The position numbers were made by a program, and so were the translations under genes. This document shows positions 36,974-45,631 of a stretch of DNA of 64,000 bases, piece by piece. How positions within the stretch are numbered: the first letter of the stretch is position 1; the number at the start of each line of letters is the position of its first letter. Source of the DNA: DASVUS01 sp036388675 (GTDB taxonomy: Bacteria > Armatimonadota > Abditibacteriia > Abditibacteriales > Abditibacteriaceae); NCBI GenBank assembly GCA_036388675.1, contig DASVRI010000014.1:19588-83587 (forward strand), written 5' to 3'. The notes below the pieces were generated by a model, which searched no databases, was not told the origin of the DNA, and worked only from the letters and a program-made list of their open reading frames with translations.

Positions 36974-39900
36974 TTAGGGTGAACTTTGCGCGGCTTTCTG
37001 CACCGCGAAGAAAGCGGGTTTAGCCTTATGCTGACGGTCGAAGAGCAGAGGATGATCGGTGCGGCCTCGAATGGGGAAGCCATCGAGCCACGAGTTGCCG
37101 TCATGAGGTCCCCAGAGGGTGATGCGACCGATGACATCCTTGTAGCGCAGGAACAATTCGAAAGCCTGGCGATAGCGCTCGGCATGCTGCTGCGCCACCT
37201 CATCCGGCAAGCCTTTGGTGTAGGGGTTCATCACCGTGGCTTGTTCCTGTGTCATTGTCTCGCGCGTTGAGATGTCGGCGCCTTGATATCTCGTCGGCAG
37301 CACGCCGATGTCGAGTTCGGTGATCATCACCTTCAAACCCAGCGCCGAGTACTGTTTGATGGATTCTTCGGCTTCGGCCAGTGGCGGGTTCTGGATGCGC
37401 CAGTGGCACTGAATGCCCACCGCATGAATCGGCACTTTTTGATCGATGAGTTTTTTCAGCAACTCCAGAGCCTTGGAACGCTTGTAGCCGAGTTCGATGT
37501 TGTAGTCGTTATAGACCAGAATCGCGTCAGGGTCGGCTTCATGCGCGGCGCGGAAGGCTTCGGCGATGTAGTCTTCGCCGATGGTACTCAGCCATGGGGA
37601 AGGGCGCATTATGCCGGGGCCGTCGTTAATCGCTTCGTTGACCACATCCCACTGTTTGATGCGGCCTTTGTAGCGTCCCACCACCATTTTGATGTGGTTG
37701 CGCAGTCGCTCTAACGCCAGTTCCCGGCTTGCGGGTTGGCCATCCAAACCTTGGAAGAACCAGCGGGGCGTCTGACTGTGCCACACCAAAGTGTGACCGA
37801 CCACCTTCGCACCGCTTTGCTCGGCCATTTCCACGAGGCGGTCAGCGTCCGCAAAATTGAACTGTCCCTCTCGCGGTTGCAGCGCATCCGGCTTCATAGC
37901 GTTTTCTGCCGTGAGAGCATCGTAGTGGCGCTGAATGAGGGCTATCGTCGCCGGGTCTTGTCCCCGCAACAGATGGGTTCCCACAGCCGTGCCAATGAGA
38001 AGCTTGCCCTTGAAGGCGTCTTTGAGCGGCGGGACATTCTGGATCTGGTTGTTGCCCTGCGACGCAGTCTGCCGTGGTGCAGTCTGCTGGGGTGCGGCCT
38101 GCGGGTTGGGAGCTGGTTGCGTTTGGCTCGTTTGGCTAAGCGGCGCAGGGGATGGCGGCGTCGTGGCAACCGTGGTTCGAACGCCCGACTGAAGGATGGG
38201 AGCCTCCAAACGAAGCATGGTGATGGAGTTCGGCGGGAAGGTATGAGTGAACGAAGGACTGATGCCGCTCACCCGCAGGGTCACAGGCATGATATTCCTT
38301 GGTGCGTCTATAGAGTTGGTTTGATTTGGGTCGGCGGCCATTACGACTGCGGTGGCCATGGGTCTGATCGAGCGCACGCCTTCAAGGTTGATCTTCATCG
38401 GCTGCGGCGCCGCCTGGGGGTTTACATGCTTGATGAAGATTGCGCCTGATTTGCTGTCTTGCGTCACTGAAGTCAGCAGTGGCGCATCCGTCATCGTGGT
38501 CTTGAGAATGGAGTCGCCAACGTTGCGGCTGAACATCTGGAAGGCATAGTAAGAGGGCGAGCCAAAGGAGCGCAGAGCATCGTAACCGATGAGGTTAGGG
38601 CGCCACTGCCGCCCGCCGGGGTTCACGTTTACCAACAACGGAGCATAGCACTGCATCACTACAAGGTCGCTGTTGCGCTCCATTGCCGTCATGAAGGCGG
38701 CGTCTCCCAGCGCGGCTTTCATACTGGGCGTCGGCGGCAGGTTGCGTGAGCGCGCATCCCATGGCACGATCTCCTCGTGGGCCGCCCACTCTCCGACGAA
38801 AATCTCCGGGGCCTTCCGCTCGTATCGCTCGTAGTGGTTCGGGGACATGCGAATGAACTGCTCGGCAGAGCGGTAGTAATGCTCGTCCACCGTGTCAGGC
38901 TGGCGACTGTGTACTCGCTTGTCAGCGGGCTGTTCGAAGCCGACGCTGGAGACGACTTTAAGACGTGGATATCTGGCCTTGATAGCGTCGTAGAACTGGG
39001 CAAAACGCCCATCGTAACTGCCGGACTTATCAAAGAAGTCTTCGTTGCCGACCTCAACATAGCGAAGCTTAAACGGCGCACGGTGGCCGTCCCTCGCGCG
39101 CTGTGCGCCCCATTTGCTTGTCACGGGACCAGAGACATATTCGATTTCGTCCAGCGCATCCTGTACATAAGGGACGAGATCTGGGCCCGGCTTCACATAC
39201 TCGCCGCCTAAAGAATAGCCGGCATAAACGCCGAGTACTGGCTCCGCGCCCATGTCCTCGCACCAGAGGAGAAATTCCATTAGTCCCATACCATCAGTCG
39301 AGCGATAGCCCCACGGGCCGGGGTGGCCGGGACGCTGCGTGAGCGGGCCGAGCGTTTTTTTCCAGTCGAAGCGTGTAGCGATGGTGCTGCCCTCAAGGTA
39401 GTTACCGCCGGGAAAGCGCAGGAACTTGGGCTTCATGTCCACCAGCATCTGCATGAGATCTGGCCGCAACCCGTTCGCGCGATTCTTCCACGTTGGAGGA
39501 AAAAGAGAAACGAGGTTGAACCATGCCGTGCCGGGACGATCCATGGTCAGGGCAAAGCGCGCCTTTGTTGTCGGCGTGACGTTGCCTGTGCGAAGTGTGA
39601 CAGTGTAGAGTCGCCAATCGGACGTGAGTCGTCGCACCATGCTTCGCGCATAGACGATGGCACCGTCCTCACTTGTAATGGCGATGGTGAGCGGGCCAGA
39701 GAAACTCGACGCGGCCTTTGCGTAGAACGGGGCGCGGTAGAGCGTGTTGCGTTTGACGGGAATACCCCAATAACCGCCATTGGCCACCCCAGCAGGTGCA
39801 GTGTGGGAGGCTGCGGTGATGTCGAGCCGCAGACTGATCGGCAGGTTGGCATTCAGCGGTTGCACCCGGTCGAGCGCAATGGTGGCGGAGGAGCCGTTTC

Positions 39901-40204
39901 CTTGTATGGCAGTCCAATGCACGGGCGTCTGCGCATGATCCAGAAAGGTGCGGTTGCGCACGAGTTCGGCATAGAGGCCGCCGTCGTAGGAGAAGTTGAT
40001 CTCCTCAGTCATGAGACCATAGTGCAATGGGCTAACTTTGGCGATGGGTTGGCCTGCCTCGATGGTGAGAGTGGGGTTCTGCGCGAGCACAGGGGCGAGC
40101 GATGTCACCAGAAGCAGTGGAATTACAGCCAGCAGGGTCAACAACGAAGCCGAAAACGATCTGTTCTTACTATTCTTGAGCAACATGCGATAAAGTCGAA
40201 CCAT
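36974..40204 (-). CDS. Secreted GH51 arabinofuranosidase - GH10 xylanase fusion
   Basis: A 1076-residue exported enzyme. The ATG at 40204 follows AAAGGG by 7 bases; earlier in-frame starts would overlap the LacI gene. A signal peptide ends near VLA-QN. The N-terminal 700 residues are GH51-like: FRFPGGNYLEG, acid/base Glu in YVEVGNEDFF, nucleophile Glu in IFVGEWAAHE, then the C-terminal beta domain. A Pro/Gln/Thr-rich linker (about residues 690-740) precedes a GH10 domain with LVWHSQTPRWFF, WDVVNEAIND and ITELDIG. The GH10 part is a close paralogue of 801-2000. It would strip arabinose from arabinoxylan and cut the backbone in one molecule. Second gene of the LacI-led operon. Confidence 0.9.
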   Translation of the reverse strand: MVRLYRMLLKNSKNRSFSASLLTLLAVIPLLLVTSLAPVLAQNPTLTIEAGQPIAKVSPLHYGLMTEEINFSYDGGLYAELVRNRTFLDHAQTPVHWTAIQGNGSSATIALDRVQPLNANLPISLRLDITAASHTAPAGVANGGYWGIPVKRNTLYRAPFYAKAASSFSGPLTIAITSEDGAIVYARSMVRRLTSDWRLYTVTLRTGNVTPTTKARFALTMDRPGTAWFNLVSLFPPTWKNRANGLRPDLMQMLVDMKPKFLRFPGGNYLEGSTIATRFDWKKTLGPLTQRPGHPGPWGYRSTDGMGLMEFLLWCEDMGAEPVLGVYAGYSLGGEYVKPGPDLVPYVQDALDEIEYVSGPVTSKWGAQRARDGHRAPFKLRYVEVGNEDFFDKSGSYDGRFAQFYDAIKARYPRLKVVSSVGFEQPADKRVHSRQPDTVDEHYYRSAEQFIRMSPNHYERYERKAPEIFVGEWAAHEEIVPWDARSRNLPPTPSMKAALGDAAFMTAMERNSDLVVMQCYAPLLVNVNPGGRQWRPNLIGYDALRSFGSPSYYAFQMFSRNVGDSILKTTMTDAPLLTSVTQDSKSGAIFIKHVNPQAAPQPMKINLEGVRSIRPMATAVVMAADPNQTNSIDAPRNIMPVTLRVSGISPSFTHTFPPNSITMLRLEAPILQSGVRTTVATTPPSPAPLSQTSQTQPAPNPQAAPQQTAPRQTASQGNNQIQNVPPLKDAFKGKLLIGTAVGTHLLRGQDPATIALIQRHYDALTAENAMKPDALQPREGQFNFADADRLVEMAEQSGAKVVGHTLVWHSQTPRWFFQGLDGQPASRELALERLRNHIKMVVGRYKGRIKQWDVVNEAINDGPGIMRPSPWLSTIGEDYIAEAFRAAHEADPDAILVYNDYNIELGYKRSKALELLKKLIDQKVPIHAVGIQCHWRIQNPPLAEAEESIKQYSALGLKVMITELDIGVLPTRYQGADISTRETMTQEQATVMNPYTKGLPDEVAQQHAERYRQAFELFLRYKDVIGRITLWGPHDGNSWLDGFPIRGRTDHPLLFDRQHKAKPAFFAVQKAAQSSP

Positions 40205-40268
40205 AAAAAACCCTTTAACCTTTTCATTCATACAGTCAGCGAGAAGTGCTCCTGGCAGGCAGCACTCG

Positions 40269-41345
40269 TTAGTGAGGAACCGGGCCGCTGGAGGCCCGTG
40301 CGATAAACGTAGTGGGCACCAGATGAGTGGTCGGCGCCGGGTCAAAGGCTTCATCCATGCGTTGCGCTAGGCTCTGAACGGCCAGGCGCCCAATACTTTC
40401 TAAGGGCGTCCGGACTGTAGACAACGGTGGCTCGAACAGGCGAGCGGCGCTGATGTCGGAAAAGCCCACGACCGAAATATCCTCAGGTACACGCAAGCCT
40501 TGGCGCCGGCACTGCTGGATAGCAAAGATGGCTGTTTCATCGCGCCAGCAGAAAATTGCGGTAGGCCGTCCCGCCGGGTGAGAGAGCAGAGCATCCGTTG
40601 CGGCGCGCGCCGACGAATCATCAAGTGCCGATTCTGCCGTGTGCCCGAAGACCATGGTGGTATCCTGGGTCACGTAACCTTCTGGCAACTCCAACTCGCG
40701 CTCAACCATCGCCCTGCGAAACAAGTCTTCGCGCGCCGTTCCGATGTCGCCCGTGTTCTCCGGTGTCGGATAGAGTCGGGGAAAGCCGCTGCCAATGAAC
40801 CCGATCTTGCGATGGCCCAATTGCGTGAGATGCTCCAGGACGTTTCCAATGCCGGGAGCATCATCCGAGGTAATGCGCGTGCCAAAGGGTTGTAGAATGC
40901 CTTCATCCACAGTCACGACGGGAATACGAGCGAGATTGGCTTCCTCGAAAAGCAGATGCTTGTCCCCAGCAACGCGCGCAACCAAACCGCTTAGTCGTAA
41001 CTCCGTGCATTGGCGCACGCGCTCGGCGAGGGTGTGCCCGCTGACTGAGAGGAGCTTAAGTGTAAAGCCAAGTTCCTCGGCGGCTTCGAGAGCACCCACC
41101 ATGATCTTCCAGTAAGGTTCATAGCGCGGCTCATCCACGAGGTAGCCAATCATGCCTGTTCTGCCCAGCGCCACGGCACGTGCGAGTTGATTGCGACGGT
41201 AACCTAATTCCTCCGCCGCCTGCAGAATACGCTGGCGTGTTTCCACCGCGAGGCGCACGTTTTCCAATGAACCGCCATTAAGCACCGCAGAGACCGCTGT
41301 ACGCGAAACGCCGGCCTTAAAGGCAATATCCGACATTGTAACCAT
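40269..41345 (-). CDS. LacI-family transcriptional regulator
   Basis: A 358-residue sugar-responsive repressor. The ATG at 41345 (MVTMSDIAFKAGV) starts directly with the helix-turn-helix; a longer open frame upstream is only IS3 debris. HTH and hinge: MSDIAFKAGVSRTAVSAVLN, QRILQAAEELGYRRNQLARA. The periplasmic-binding-protein-like effector domain follows (GMIGYLVDEP, IPVVTVDEGI, GHRKIGFIGS, PEDISVVGFSDI). It is the first gene of the operon with GH51-GH10 64 bases downstream, so it most likely controls itself and the xylan genes. A candidate operator lies at 41352-41371. Confidence 0.93.
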   Translation of the reverse strand: MVTMSDIAFKAGVSRTAVSAVLNGGSLENVRLAVETRQRILQAAEELGYRRNQLARAVALGRTGMIGYLVDEPRYEPYWKIMVGALEAAEELGFTLKLLSVSGHTLAERVRQCTELRLSGLVARVAGDKHLLFEEANLARIPVVTVDEGILQPFGTRITSDDAPGIGNVLEHLTQLGHRKIGFIGSGFPRLYPTPENTGDIGTAREDLFRRAMVERELELPEGYVTQDTTMVFGHTAESALDDSSARAATDALLSHPAGRPTAIFCWRDETAIFAIQQCRRQGLRVPEDISVVGFSDISAARLFEPPLSTVRTPLESIGRLAVQSLAQRMDEAFDPAPTTHLVPTTFIARASSGPVPH

Positions 41346-41351
41346 AACAGT

Positions 41352-41371
41352 TTGATAACACGGGTAATCAA
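41352..41371. promoter_or_regulatory. Candidate LacI-type operator
   Basis: An imperfect 8-bp inverted repeat (TTGATAAC at 41352-41359 and GTAATCAA at 41364-41371, one mismatch, 4-base spacer) lies 6 bases upstream of the LacI start. Position and shape fit an autoregulatory site; no second copy was found in the window. Confidence 0.35.
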
Positions 41372-41454
41372 CTGAATATATGAGATTTTTGAGAAGTCTG
41401 CAAGGAGCAGAAGCAAATGTTGTTGCATGGAACGAGAGTACTATGATGGTTCTA

Positions 41455-41650
41455 TGCCCATATCCGCCCAGAGGGCACCTGGCGGTAGGTAGCCTAGACT
41501 TGAATGTGGGCGCCAGGTATTGGAGCCCATACGCCAGTTCTCGATCAGTTCTCGGGCTTCTTTGAGCGACGAGAACCATTCCTAACAGAGGCACTTGTCA
41601 CGAAAGCGGCTATGGAACGATTTGATCGAGCCATTCTGCGACAGCGGATG
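41455..41650 (-). pseudogene. IS3-family transposase (orfB) C-terminal fossil
   Basis: The minus strand reads QNGSIKSFHSRFRDKCLC, a TAG, then EWFSSLKEARELIENWRM and RPHSSLGYLPPGALW, the end of the rve/DDE domain of IS3 orfB. The in-frame stop and lack of the catalytic Asp residues upstream show it is inactive. No inverted repeats were found. It lies just upstream of the LacI gene and may have separated it from a former neighbour. Confidence 0.82.
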
Positions 41651-41655
41651 TGCAA

Positions 41656-42445
41656 CAAAATGCTGTTTCGGCACCTATATAAGGTGGTAGTCTCTCTGGG
41701 GTTGAACTGGCAAAAGCAACCATTGCCAAGCCAGTCTCGGCACCTTGGCTCAGCACCTTGACGTAGCCTCTGGCCTGGATAAGAATAACAGCTTGGTTTG
41801 CTACAAATGAGGGTAGTCCAGCCCCAACTTCACGCGTGAATGTAGTTGACTTGGAGCAATTTGTGGCGCTTAGATCGCACTCAAGAGGTCAGGGTCGAAT
41901 TTCTTCAGCCTCCCTGGCCTGTGCTCTATTTCAAGATCTACATTTCTGCCTGCCTTCGTGATTAAGGCAACCACATTCATATACTCCACCTGAAATACGG
42001 GTAGGAGAGAGGCGGGTATCAACCAAGGCTGCTTCCGTCCATGCTTTAAGGCGGAGAATTCTTCGGACACGCACAGTATCTGATACGAATTGCGCGCATG
42101 GTGTGGCTCCGGGTTCATGAATCAGGGGTTCTACCTTGAGGTGTGGAGGGTTACCACATATACGTGTTCAATGCCTAAGCTGATCTAAAAGAGGTTTTTA
42201 ACTTTGGAATAATACTTTCCACAAAGAAGTGCAATTTATAGACAATTGGTTTGTAAGTGCGATGGTCCGGGGTATACATCGAGAGTCGAGGGATAGATGG
42301 TGTGTGAAAGAAGTTTTCTTTCAGTCCGTCTTTCTTTGCAGGGGCTGTATCACACTGCCGTTGTCCCGATCTACTCGCCACCCCTTGCCGGGTGCATCCC
42401 AATAAAAATGAGAAACGCTAGAACGGGTTCCTGGACAACTCAACG
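41656..42445. other. Intergenic region, mostly unassigned
   Basis: Between IS3 debris and the serine hydrolase gene. One short minus-strand frame (41870-42118) is listed separately. The rest has low GC in parts and no recognised element. Confidence 0.4.
41870..42118 (-). CDS. Possible small protein, unidentified
   Basis: An 82-residue frame starting at ATG 42118, with a mixed soluble composition (QPWLIPASLLPVFQVEYMNV, GRNVDLEIEHRPGRLKKFD). No good ribosome site and no known family. It may be a chance frame or a remnant. Confidence 0.25.
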   Translation of the reverse strand: MNPEPHHARNSYQILCVSEEFSALKHGRKQPWLIPASLLPVFQVEYMNVVALITKAGRNVDLEIEHRPGRLKKFDPDLLSAI

Positions 42446-43918
42446 ATGTCACTGACACCAAAGCCACTTTTGCGGAGCACGCCGGAAGCGCAGGGCATTC
42501 CTTCTTGTGCCTTGATCGCCTTTATCAATGCAGCCCAGAGCCGTGCAATGGAGCTGCACAGTTTGATGTTGCTGCGCCACGGCCATGTGGTGGCGCACGG
42601 ATGGTGGTCACCTTATGCTGCGCAGCACCCCCATATGCTCTACTCACTGAGCAAAAGCTTCGCGGCGACAGCCGCCGGGTTAGCCATTGCTGAGGGGCAC
42701 TTCTCTCTAGATGATCCGGTTCTCTCTTTTTTTCCGGATGATGCTCCGCAGAGCGTAGATGAGAACCTCGCTAAGCTTTGTGTGCGACATTTGCTGTCGA
42801 TGTCGACCGGGCATGATGAAGACACCACCCGCTTCCTGCGAGACGACACAGACGGCAACTGGGTAAGAGCTTTTTTGGCACGTCCGGTCGAGCATGAACC
42901 AGGAACTCACTTCGTCTACAACAGCGGGGCTACCTACATGGTGTCGGCAATCGTGCAGAAGGTGACCGGCACCCCGATCTTGAACTTTCTGCAGCCGCGT
43001 CTCTTTGAGCCACTGGGCATCATCGGAGCCACGTGGGAAAGCTGTCCGCGTGAAATCAACATGGGCGGTTGGGGTTTGAGCTTGAAGACGGAAGATATCG
43101 CTCGCTTCGGTCAGTTGTACCTGCAAAAGGGCATGTGGGATGGTGTGCGTTTACTACCAGAAAGTTGGGTCGACGAGGCAACCACGCGCCAGGTGTCGAA
43201 CGGGACGCATGCGGAAAGTGATTGGGAGCAAGGTTATGGCTACCAGTTCTGGTGCTGCCGACATAATGCATATCGCGGCGATGGAGCTTTCGGCCAGTTC
43301 TGCATAGTCATGCCGGAGCAAGATCTGGTGTTGGCCATCACCAGCAATGTAGGAGATATGCAGGCGCTGCTGAATCTCGTCTGGGAACATCTTCTGCCAT
43401 CTCTAAGTCCCACTGCGTTAACCGAAGACCACTCTGCACAGGAACAACTTCGCCACAAGTCAGCCCATTTGGCTATTGCCACACCACAGGGACAGCATAC
43501 GTCTTCTACGGCGTCCCAAGTCTCCGGACGGACTTACAACTTTGCTGAGAACGGCCTCGGGTTGACAGCAATCAGCTTTGAATTCGGGCGGGAAGAGCCG
43601 ATTCTCACAGTGCACGATACTCACGGGACACATCACCTGATTTGCGGTTACGGAGAGTGGCAGCATGGCAAGACTAAGTTCCTTCTCCGTCGCGTTTGGC
43701 CGGTAATTGTGCCTCAGGAGCAGTGGAAAGTGGCGACGAATGGGGCTTGGACTGCTACAGACACCTTTGTGGTGAAGCTGTGCTTTTATGAAACTCCGTT
43801 TTCTCCAACGCTGACATGTCGCTTCGTTGACAACAATCGCTTGCTCGTCGATGTGTGTGGCAGTGTCGGCTTCGGCCCGGCCGAGTGGCCACAGTTGGAA
43901 GGGTTTTCTGCCGTCTAG
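42446..43918 (+). CDS. Serine hydrolase, class C beta-lactamase family
   Basis: A 490-residue cytoplasmic protein (no signal peptide) with the penicillin-binding-protein/beta-lactamase fold. The nucleophile motif SxxK is SLSK in LYSLSKSFAATAAG (about residue 68). The second motif is YNS in HFVYNSGATYMV (about 157). The third, usually KTG or HxG, may be GYGYQFWCC...GDGAFGQF. The C-terminal 130 residues form an extra beta domain. Such proteins are esterases or peptidases more often than beta-lactamases. Lacking export signals, it probably hydrolyses a small ester inside the cell. Confidence 0.88.
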   Translation: MSLTPKPLLRSTPEAQGIPSCALIAFINAAQSRAMELHSLMLLRHGHVVAHGWWSPYAAQHPHMLYSLSKSFAATAAGLAIAEGHFSLDDPVLSFFPDDAPQSVDENLAKLCVRHLLSMSTGHDEDTTRFLRDDTDGNWVRAFLARPVEHEPGTHFVYNSGATYMVSAIVQKVTGTPILNFLQPRLFEPLGIIGATWESCPREINMGGWGLSLKTEDIARFGQLYLQKGMWDGVRLLPESWVDEATTRQVSNGTHAESDWEQGYGYQFWCCRHNAYRGDGAFGQFCIVMPEQDLVLAITSNVGDMQALLNLVWEHLLPSLSPTALTEDHSAQEQLRHKSAHLAIATPQGQHTSSTASQVSGRTYNFAENGLGLTAISFEFGREEPILTVHDTHGTHHLICGYGEWQHGKTKFLLRRVWPVIVPQEQWKVATNGAWTATDTFVVKLCFYETPFSPTLTCRFVDNNRLLVDVCGSVGFGPAEWPQLEGFSAV

Positions 43919-43963
43919 AGAATACATCCCGTAGAATCCTGGAGAACTGAGCTTGTTCTTGCC

Positions 43964-44089
43964 AGGGCTTACGCAGCAGGCTTGCAAATGCAGGGCAATG
44001 TAGGGGCGTAGCATGCTACGACCAGAGCGCAACGTCGAGGACGTAGCACGCCACGTCCCTACGACGACCGGCTTCCCGCGTAAGTCCTG
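43964..44089 (+). repeat. Palindromic intergenic repeat, family A, copy 3 (extended)
   Basis: A 126-bp member with the ends GGGCTTACGCAGCAGG and CCCGCGTAAGTCCTG. Compared with copies 1 and 2 the middle is longer (about 35 extra bases, GACCAGAGCGCAACGTCGAG and flanks), and the stem is a long imperfect one (GTAGGGGCGT ... ACGTCCCTAC). Confidence 0.82.
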
Positions 44090-44543
44090 CTTGCTTTATG
44101 GAACACCAAATATCACCGCGATAATGTCCACTGTTCGACTTTGACGGTGAACGTTTCCAATCCATTAAACGGAAGTTGTGTCACAAGTGCTTTTTGTCAG
44201 TGCCCTGGTGCACAGCTTGGGTCCCGACTGAGGAAGAATACTCCACAATGCGTATATTCCAGACAATCGACAATGGGCCGCTTCTCCCGATACCTTGAGG
44301 CGCATGATGTTACGAAAACTGGACTCCCAATTCGCACTTGGTAAGAATGGAAGCTGACAATAGCTGAATTGAGTACTCATTTGCGCAGTTCATCAATGTC
44401 AGCCTAAGCGACACACGAAACATACACTCGGAAAAAGTTTGATCCAGGTCGGTGCTGCCCTTTCGGTGCTGTCCTTACACTGCTCACACATCGGGACACA
44501 ACGGTGACTTAACAGATGTGTGCGAGAATCAATAGGAAATCAT
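44090..44543. other. Intergenic region before the dehydrogenase operon
   Basis: No gene seen. GAGTACTC at 44371. Promoter elements for the operon were not identified. Confidence 0.4.
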
Positions 44544-45566
44544 ATGAGCCAACTGGCCGTCGTGAATTATGCACCCGAACGGGGGAGCGTCGCACTCAGG
44601 CAAGTGGAGGTTCCTTCCATTGGGCCGGAAGATGTGTTGCTTGAAGTCGAGGCTGTGGGTGTCTGTGGCAGCGACTTACATCAGTGGACGGGCGACCATA
44701 GTTGGCCGGTGAACTATCCGGTCGTACTGGGGCATGAGTTTGCCGGCACGATTCGCCAGGTGGGGCAGCGCGTGGCGGGATGGCAAGACGGAGAGAGCGC
44801 TGTCAGTGAGACGGCTGCGGTTATTGATCTCAATAATCCTTTGAGCCGTCAAGGTTTATATAACCTTGACCCAACCCGAAAGGGTTTTGGCTATGGTGTG
44901 GACGGCGCCATGACGCGCTTCGTGCGGGTTCCATCGCGCTGCCTGCATCGTGTGCCGGATGAGTTGCCACTGGAAATCGCTGCACTGACTGAACCCTGCT
45001 GTGTGGCTTACAATGCTGTGGTGAATAACGCCTTGATCAAACCGGGAGATCGTGTAGCCGTCTTTGGCCCCGGCCCCATCGGCTTGTTGTGTGCGGCGAT
45101 GGCCGCTTTGCAAGGTGCAGAAGTTGCGGTAGTTGGCCTGGAACGCGACCGTGCGCGACTTGGAGTGGCCAGAACTTACGGCTGCACACCCCTGGTGAAT
45201 AACCTGCGAGATTGGGCCATGCAGGAAGACGGCCTGGGGCTGGACGGTGCCATTGATGCAGCTGGTGTGTCGGCATCGCTCAAGACGGCACTTGAGTTGG
45301 TGCGTCCCAATGGCTGGATCAGCAAAGTCGGCTGGGGGCCGCAACCACTTGATTTTTCTCTCGACCCCCTGGTGCAGAAGAACATCTCGTTGCAGGGGAG
45401 CTTCAGTCACAATTGGCCGGTCTGGGAGCGCGTCCTACGCCTGCTATCCAGCGGGAAACTTGATGTGCGGCCCATAATGGGCGGTGTCTGGCCGCTCAAC
45501 GATTGGCACGAAGTCTTCGAGAAAATGCACGCCGGAGAACTCGTTAAAGCTGTGCTGAAGCCTTAA
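44544..45566 (+). CDS. Medium-chain (MDR) dehydrogenase lacking the structural-zinc loop
   Basis: A 340-residue NAD(P)-dependent polyol/alcohol dehydrogenase. The ATG at 44544 has AGGA 6 bases upstream. Catalytic-zinc ligands: Cys in VGVCGSDLHQW and His/Glu in GHEFAGT (about residues 62-64). The Rossmann motif is VAVFGPGPIGLL. The segment ETAAVIDLNNPLSRQGLY, where related enzymes hold four Cys for the structural zinc, has none. It looks closest to sorbitol/threonine dehydrogenases. First gene of an operon with an SDR (65 bases on) and a sugar isomerase. A short tandem duplication overlaps its stop codon. Confidence 0.88.
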   Translation: MSQLAVVNYAPERGSVALRQVEVPSIGPEDVLLEVEAVGVCGSDLHQWTGDHSWPVNYPVVLGHEFAGTIRQVGQRVAGWQDGESAVSETAAVIDLNNPLSRQGLYNLDPTRKGFGYGVDGAMTRFVRVPSRCLHRVPDELPLEIAALTEPCCVAYNAVVNNALIKPGDRVAVFGPGPIGLLCAAMAALQGAEVAVVGLERDRARLGVARTYGCTPLVNNLRDWAMQEDGLGLDGAIDAAGVSASLKTALELVRPNGWISKVGWGPQPLDFSLDPLVQKNISLQGSFSHNWPVWERVLRLLSSGKLDVRPIMGGVWPLNDWHEVFEKMHAGELVKAVLKP

Positions 45567-45586
45567 GAGGTGCTGAAGCCTTGAAG
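45552..45586 (+). repeat. 18-bp tandem duplication across a stop codon
   Basis: GTGCTGAAGCCTTAAGAG (45552-45569) is repeated with one change at 45570-45586. The first unit carries the TAA of the dehydrogenase; the second repeats it as TTGA. The last codons are thus duplicated beyond the stop. Confidence 0.85.
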
Positions 45587-45631
45587 TGATAACTGAAAGT
45601 GGCTGGTTGCAAGTGCTTGAAAGGAGCCATT

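Noticed and set aside
39323..40306. 327-codon plus-strand frame across the GH51-GH10 gene start
   Set aside because: It is a shadow of the clearly coding minus strand and crosses the promoter region between LacI and GH51-GH10.
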